Shown: positions 60,035 through 64,000 of the stretch, in pieces | How the letters are laid out: each line of letters begins with the position of its first letter | How positions within the stretch are numbered: the stretch's first letter is position 1 | Source: Bradyrhizobium sp. CCBAU 51765 | GTDB lineage: Bacteria; Pseudomonadota; Alphaproteobacteria; Rhizobiales; Xanthobacteraceae | Length of the DNA: 64,000 nucleotides | Reading direction: 5' to 3' | Assembly (NCBI RefSeq): GCF_015291725.1 | Contig: NZ_CP030038.1 | Location: 4,081,001 to 4,145,000, forward strand | Translations under genes and position numbers: made by a program | The notes under the pieces: model-generated | What the model was told of the DNA's origin: nothing | Databases searched by the model: none | The model's input: only the letters and a program-made list of their open reading frames with translations

Positions 60035-61194
60035 CCGTTCCCCTCCGCATCGGGTTCATTCCGCTGGTCGATGCCGCCGCGCTGATCGTCGCCGTCGACA
60101 AGGGATTTGCCGCAGCCGAGGGGCTCGACGTCGAACTGGTGCGCGAGGTCTCCTGGTCGAACGTGCGCGACAAGCTCAATATCGGCCTGTTCGACGCGGC
60201 GCATCTGCTGGCGCCGGTGGCGATCGCGTCCTCGCTCGGGCTCGGTCACGTCAAGGTGCCGATCGCCGCGCCCTTCAACCTCGGCATCAACGGCAATGCC
60301 ATCACGGTGTCGCCGGCGCTCCATGCCGCACTGATGGAGGAGATCGACGGCGATCGGTTTGACCCGATGGCGACCGCGAAGGCGCTGGCGAAGGTCGTTG
60401 CCATCAGGCGCAAGGCAGGGGCCGAGCCGCTGACCTTCGGCATGACCTTCCCGTTCTCCACCCACAATTATCAATTGCGGTTCTGGATGGCCGCGGCGGG
60501 CGTCGATCCCGACGAGGACGTGCGCCTCGTGGTGCTGCCGCCGCCCTATATGGTCGACAGCCTCAAGAACGGCCATGTCGATGCATTCTGCGTCGGCGCG
60601 CCCTGGAACTCGGTCGCGGTCGATCTGGGCATCGGTCACATCCTGCATTTCGTCTCCGACATCCTGGTCCGTGCGGCGGAGAAGGTGCTAGCGGTCCGCC
60701 AGGCCTGGGCCGACAAGAATCCGGACGTGGTCGCAGCCCTGGTGCGCGCGGCCGTGAAAGCCGCCGAGTTCATCGAGCATCCCGAGAACCGCACGGAGGC
60801 GGCGCAGATCCTGGCCCAGCCGGAGCGGATCGGCGTCGATGCCGAGGTCATCCAGCGCACCCTCACCGGACGCCTCAAGATCTCGCCCGACGGCACCTTT
60901 CGCGAAAGCGGCCGCTACCTCCTCGTCGGGCGCGAAGGGGCAGGGCGCCCCGATCCGGTCCAGGCCGCCTGGCTCTATGCCCAGATGGTGCGCTGGGGGC
61001 AGACGGCCCTGACCCCGGACGGCGTCAAGACGGCAATGGCGGTGTTCAGGCCCGACCTTTACGACGCAGCCCTGGGCAGCACGGCGCCCGTCGAAGCTCC
61101 AGCGGCGTTCGGCGCCTTCGCCGGGCCTGTGTTCGATCCCGACAACATCCGGGGGCATCTGGAAGCCTTCGAGGTCGGGCGCTGGAAGGCCTGA
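60031..61194 (+). CDS. nasS: Nitrate/nitrite sensor NasS
   Basis: A 387-residue NrtA/TauA-type binding protein without a signal peptide: it begins MTVPLRIGFIPLVDAAALIVAVDKGF. It is therefore cytoplasmic, which separates NasS from transporter subunits. FGMTFPFSTHNYQLRFWMAAAG and HVDAFCVGAPWNSVAV are the ligand-pocket segments of the nitrate-binding branch. In the absence of nitrate NasS sequesters NasT. Gene order nasT-nasS with a 4-base overlap supports the assignment. Confidence 0.9.
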   Translation: MTVPLRIGFIPLVDAAALIVAVDKGFAAAEGLDVELVREVSWSNVRDKLNIGLFDAAHLLAPVAIASSLGLGHVKVPIAAPFNLGINGNAITVSPALHAALMEEIDGDRFDPMATAKALAKVVAIRRKAGAEPLTFGMTFPFSTHNYQLRFWMAAAGVDPDEDVRLVVLPPPYMVDSLKNGHVDAFCVGAPWNSVAVDLGIGHILHFVSDILVRAAEKVLAVRQAWADKNPDVVAALVRAAVKAAEFIEHPENRTEAAQILAQPERIGVDAEVIQRTLTGRLKISPDGTFRESGRYLLVGREGAGRPDPVQAAWLYAQMVRWGQTALTPDGVKTAMAVFRPDLYDAALGSTAPVEAPAAFGAFAGPVFDPDNIRGHLEAFEVGRWKA

Positions 61195-61528
61195 TTCGGA
61201 TCTGCTTCGTTTTCGAGCACGTAAGTTCGTTGGCTAATGTTTGGGCTGACTGCTCGAATTTCGGGAGAGCTCTCGGACCAGTATTTTCCGAAGCGTGTCA
61301 TAATCACCTGATATCAATAGGTTTTTTATTTCGATCGAGCTGGCACGCAACTTGAATCTTGCACTGCGGCCAGCTTGTCATAGGTGCCTGCTGAGCCAAG
61401 TCCCACAGCAACGAAGCTGAATGGACCGTCGGGTTGCGAAGCGGGCTCTTGTGCCGGCCGAGTTTCCCGCGGGTCGCACAATTTCCGTCGAAGCCACTTT
61501 GGTGGCCGCAGGAGCTTCGTTACCGACC
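61195..61528 (+). promoter_or_regulatory. nirA promoter and long leader
   Basis: TGGCAC-N5-TTGAA at 61341-61356, preceded by C, matches the sigma-54 consensus except that the -12 GC is GA. Transcription would start near 61367, leaving a leader of about 160 bases. The leader has a long stem (TGCGA..CGGG with CCCGC..TCGCA, about 61434-61489) and a small hairpin GCCAC/GTGGC near 61493-61508. A leader of this size next to nasT suits NasT antitermination, but no clear ANTAR double hairpin or terminator was identified. Confidence 0.45.
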
Positions 61529-63310
61529 ATGAAAATCGAAACGCTCTCAGTCGACTTCACCGACGAGCAGAAACGCTATCTCGAAGGCTTCACCACCGGC
61601 TTGCAGATCAGCCGGGTGGGCCGCGGTCTCGGCGCGGGGGCCGGCAAGGCGAATGCCGAGCCGACCGGTCCCGACGCCGTGCACATCAAGGCGCAGGACA
61701 AGGTCATCGCGTCCGGCAAGAAGCTCGCCGACCAGGAGAAGTTCAAGCGCGACGAGCATCCCTTCGATGCCTATCCGCGGCTGCGCCAGCAGGCGCACGA
61801 CAACGCGCCACCGAGCCCGGCTGACAATTTTCGCTGGCGCTATTACGGAATCTTCTACGTCGCGCCGACGCAGGACTCCTACATGTGCCGCCTGCGTATT
61901 CCGAACGGCATCATGAAGCACTGGCAGCTGGCTGGCCTTGCCGATCTCGCCGACGAGCTCTGCGGCCCGTACAGCCACGTCACGACGCGCGCCAACCTCC
62001 AGCTGCGCGAGATTCCACCGAAGAACGCGGTGAAGCTGATCGAGGGCATCCAGGACCTCGGCCTGTGCTCGCGCGGCTCCGGCGCCGACAACATCCGCAA
62101 CGTGACGGGAACGCCGACGGCCGGCATCGATCCGCAGGAAATCATCGACACGCGGCCCTATGCGCGCGAATGGCACTACCACATCCTCAACGACCGCTCG
62201 CTCTACGGCCTGCCGCGCAAGTTCAACGTCGCCTTCGACGGCGCCGGCCGGATCGCGGTGCTGGAAGAGACCAACGACATCGCGTTCACGGCCTATGAGG
62301 TGAAGGACGGTTTCGGCGTCGAGCCGGGCGTCTGGTTCCGCCTCGGCCTCGGCGGCATCACCGGCCACAAGGACTTTGCAAAATATTCCGGCATCATCGT
62401 CAAGCCGGAGCAGGCGACGGCCGTCGCCGACGCCATCGTGCGCGTGTTCATCGACCATGGCGACCGCACCAACCGCAACAAGGCGCGGCTGAAATACGTG
62501 CTCGACGCCATGGGCCATGACGGCTTTCTCAAGCTCGTTGAGGAGCGGCTGAAGGCACCATTCACGCGCGTGCCGGAAGAGGCGTTCGCGCCGCGGCCCG
62601 CCGCGGATCGCATGGCGCATGTCGGCGTGCACAAGCAGAAGCAGGAGGGCATCAACTGGATCGGCGTCTCGCTGACCCTCGGCAAGCTCAGCTCCGACCA
62701 GATGCGCGGCCTCGCCAAGGTCGCGCGGGATCTCGGTGACGGCGAGATCCGCCTCACGGTCTGGCAGAACCTCTTGATCCCGGGCGTGCGCGACGAGAAT
62801 GTCGAGCTTGCGGTCGCGGCGATCAAGCAGATCGGGCTCGCCGTGGAAGCCTCGCATATCCGCGCCGGCCTGATCGCCTGCACCGGCAATGCCGGCTGCC
62901 GCTTCGCCGCGGCGAACACCAAGCGCCATGCCGCCGAGATCGGCGACTGGTGCGAGCCGCGCGTCGCGATGGACAAGCCGGTCAACATCCACGTCACCGG
63001 CTGTCATCATTCCTGCGCGCAGCATTACATCAGCGACATCGGCTTGATCGGCGCGCGTGTGCCGGTCGGCGAGGAAGACACGGTCGAAGGCTATCACCTC
63101 TTCACCGGCGGCGGCTTTGGTCCCGACGCCGATGTCGGGCAGGAGGTCTATCACGACCTCAAGGCCGAGGACGCGCCGAAGACGGTCGAACGACTGCTCA
63201 AGGCCTATATCGCCCATCGCTCGTCTCCCGACGAAACCTTCCTGTCTTTTGTGCGCCGCCATGACGGCGAAACGCTGCGCAAGCTTGCCGATGCACAGGT
63301 GTCCGCATGA
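61529..63310 (+). CDS. nirA: NirA-family nitrite/sulfite reductase haemoprotein
   Basis: A 593-residue protein from ATG 61529 (MKIETLSVDFTDEQKRYLEGF); earlier in-frame codons lie in the leader. Two ferredoxin-like halves are seen with YGPYSHVTTRANLQLREI-type substrate-arginine segments. The [4Fe-4S]-siroheme ligands are CTGNAGCRFAAANTKRH and CHHSCAQHY. It reduces nitrite to ammonia, or sulfite in relatives. The context (nasT-nasS upstream, flavoprotein reductase coupled downstream) favours assimilatory nitrite reduction with electrons from that partner. Confidence 0.88.
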   Translation: MKIETLSVDFTDEQKRYLEGFTTGLQISRVGRGLGAGAGKANAEPTGPDAVHIKAQDKVIASGKKLADQEKFKRDEHPFDAYPRLRQQAHDNAPPSPADNFRWRYYGIFYVAPTQDSYMCRLRIPNGIMKHWQLAGLADLADELCGPYSHVTTRANLQLREIPPKNAVKLIEGIQDLGLCSRGSGADNIRNVTGTPTAGIDPQEIIDTRPYAREWHYHILNDRSLYGLPRKFNVAFDGAGRIAVLEETNDIAFTAYEVKDGFGVEPGVWFRLGLGGITGHKDFAKYSGIIVKPEQATAVADAIVRVFIDHGDRTNRNKARLKYVLDAMGHDGFLKLVEERLKAPFTRVPEEAFAPRPAADRMAHVGVHKQKQEGINWIGVSLTLGKLSSDQMRGLAKVARDLGDGEIRLTVWQNLLIPGVRDENVELAVAAIKQIGLAVEASHIRAGLIACTGNAGCRFAAANTKRHAAEIGDWCEPRVAMDKPVNIHVTGCHHSCAQHYISDIGLIGARVPVGEEDTVEGYHLFTGGGFGPDADVGQEVYHDLKAEDAPKTVERLLKAYIAHRSSPDETFLSFVRRHDGETLRKLADAQVSA

Positions 63311-64000
63311 ACCAGATCACCCCTCCGCCCAAGCTCGACATCATCCCACCCAGCGCGCCGTTCTCCGACGCGCAGCGCTCCTGGCTGAACGGCTTCTTCG
63401 CCGGCCTGCTTTCGCCCGACGTCGCAACTCCATTGTCGGCGGAGCAGGGCGCGGCCGTCATGCAAGCCGGTGACGGCGACGATGGCGAGGCGCCGTGGCA
63501 CGACCAGACCATGCCGATTGCCGAGCGGATGAAGCTCGCCGAGGGACGACCCCTGCGCCGCAAGATGATGGCGGCGATGGCGCAGCAGGACTGCGGCCAG
63601 TGCGGCTACAATTGCCACGATTATTCGGAGGCGATCGCGGGCCGCAGCGAAGCGCGGCTCAACCTCTGCGTTCCCGGCGGCAAGGAAACCGCGCGGATGC
63701 TGAAGTCGCTGTACGAGGAGCTCGACAAGGCCCCGGTGGCCAAAGCGGCGGACAAGCCGGACGCGGCGGCACCCGCCGTGACCGTGACGATCGCAGAGCC
63801 AGGCCGTTCGCGCGACAACCCTGTGACCGCAACCTTCCTGTCACGCCGCCTTCTCAACAAGGGCAAGTCGGAGAAGGAGACCTATCACGTCGAGTTCGAT
63901 CTCTCCGAGAGCAAGCTCGACTACGTCGTCGGCGATTCCTTCGGCGTGTTCGCGCGCAACGATGTCGGCCTCGTCGACCAGATCATCGCGCTGCTCGGCG
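63307..64000 (+). CDS. CysJ-like flavoprotein reductase with Fe-S motif, partial (right edge)
   Basis: ATG 63307 overlaps the nirA stop (ATGA); the frame is open to base 64000, giving 231 residues. After an N-terminal region comes QQDCGQCGYNCHDYSEAI with a later Cys (NLCVPGGKET), a four-cysteine pattern able to hold an Fe-S cluster. ATFLSRRLLNKGKSEKETYHVEFDL and YVVGDSFGVFARND then begin a CysJ/P450-reductase-type FAD domain. No flavodoxin domain precedes it. It is probably the NADPH-dependent electron donor to NirA. Confidence 0.82.
   Translation, partial: MNQITPPPKLDIIPPSAPFSDAQRSWLNGFFAGLLSPDVATPLSAEQGAAVMQAGDGDDGEAPWHDQTMPIAERMKLAEGRPLRRKMMAAMAQQDCGQCGYNCHDYSEAIAGRSEARLNLCVPGGKETARMLKSLYEELDKAPVAKAADKPDAAAPAVTVTIAEPGRSRDNPVTATFLSRRLLNKGKSEKETYHVEFDLSESKLDYVVGDSFGVFARNDVGLVDQIIALLG

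Overview
The window looks like a Bradyrhizobium (or close Nitrobacteraceae) chromosome. Evidence for this is the high GC content, an ndvB/ndvD/ndvC cyclic beta-glucan locus, a bacterial phosphatidylcholine synthase, an IalB-family protein, NasT/NasS, and dispersed palindromic repeats of the kind scattered through these genomes. This assignment rests on gene content and was not checked by any search.

Positions 1 to about 17980 form an accessory region that stops at the 3' end of a tRNA-Lys gene (17982-18057, minus strand). It starts inside a phage tail module: the end of a tape-measure-like protein, a small protein, a cold-shock-domain protein and a beta-helix tail-spike-like protein. Many short orphan genes follow. 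They include a 56-residue protein that keeps only the oligomerisation part of an H-NS-like protein, and a secreted RTX-like protein with 13 repeats. Also present are a VapBC45-like toxin-antitoxin pair, a ribbon-helix-helix regulator with a coupled membrane peptide, a Tat-exported protein with a coupled partner, and two copies of a small zinc-ribbon-like protein. Next to the tRNA lies a tightly overlapped three-gene operon: a GHKL-ATPase-like protein, a STAS-like (DUF4325) protein and a membrane/coiled-coil protein. No integrase was seen in the window.

Positions 18353-24048 hold the cyclic beta-(1,3)(1,6)-glucan genes. ndvB and ndvD are on the minus strand and ndvC is divergent. ndvC appears to start at an ATT codon behind a good Shine-Dalgarno sequence.

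Positions 24144-41420 are mostly housekeeping: an MgtC-like protein, a SPOR-like cell-envelope protein, glmU and glmS (UDP-GlcNAc supply), a DUF502 protein, two NAD(P) oxidoreductases, recG, sdhE-mfd, and a cold-shock gene next to a delta-9 fatty-acid desaturase.

Positions 41433-53818 hold a minus-strand cluster (YejA-like binding protein, degenerate AMP-binding protein, degenerate GGDEF protein). Then come ialB, hspQ, an AEC transporter, a UbiH-type hydroxylase, pcs, terC, a quinone oxidoreductase and argD.

argD is preceded by what reads as a complete arginine attenuator. It has a consensus-like promoter, a probably leaderless 29-codon ORF with 12 Arg codons, and an intrinsic terminator just before the argD ribosome site. 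This is the clearest regulatory discovery in the window.

Positions 54087-64000 hold a membrane protein, a MerR operon with a 19-bp-spaced promoter and dyad operator, rimO, and the nitrate/nitrite assimilation block. In that block nasT-nasS are followed by a long leader with a sigma-54-like site. nirA comes next, coupled to a flavoprotein reductase gene that runs off the right edge.
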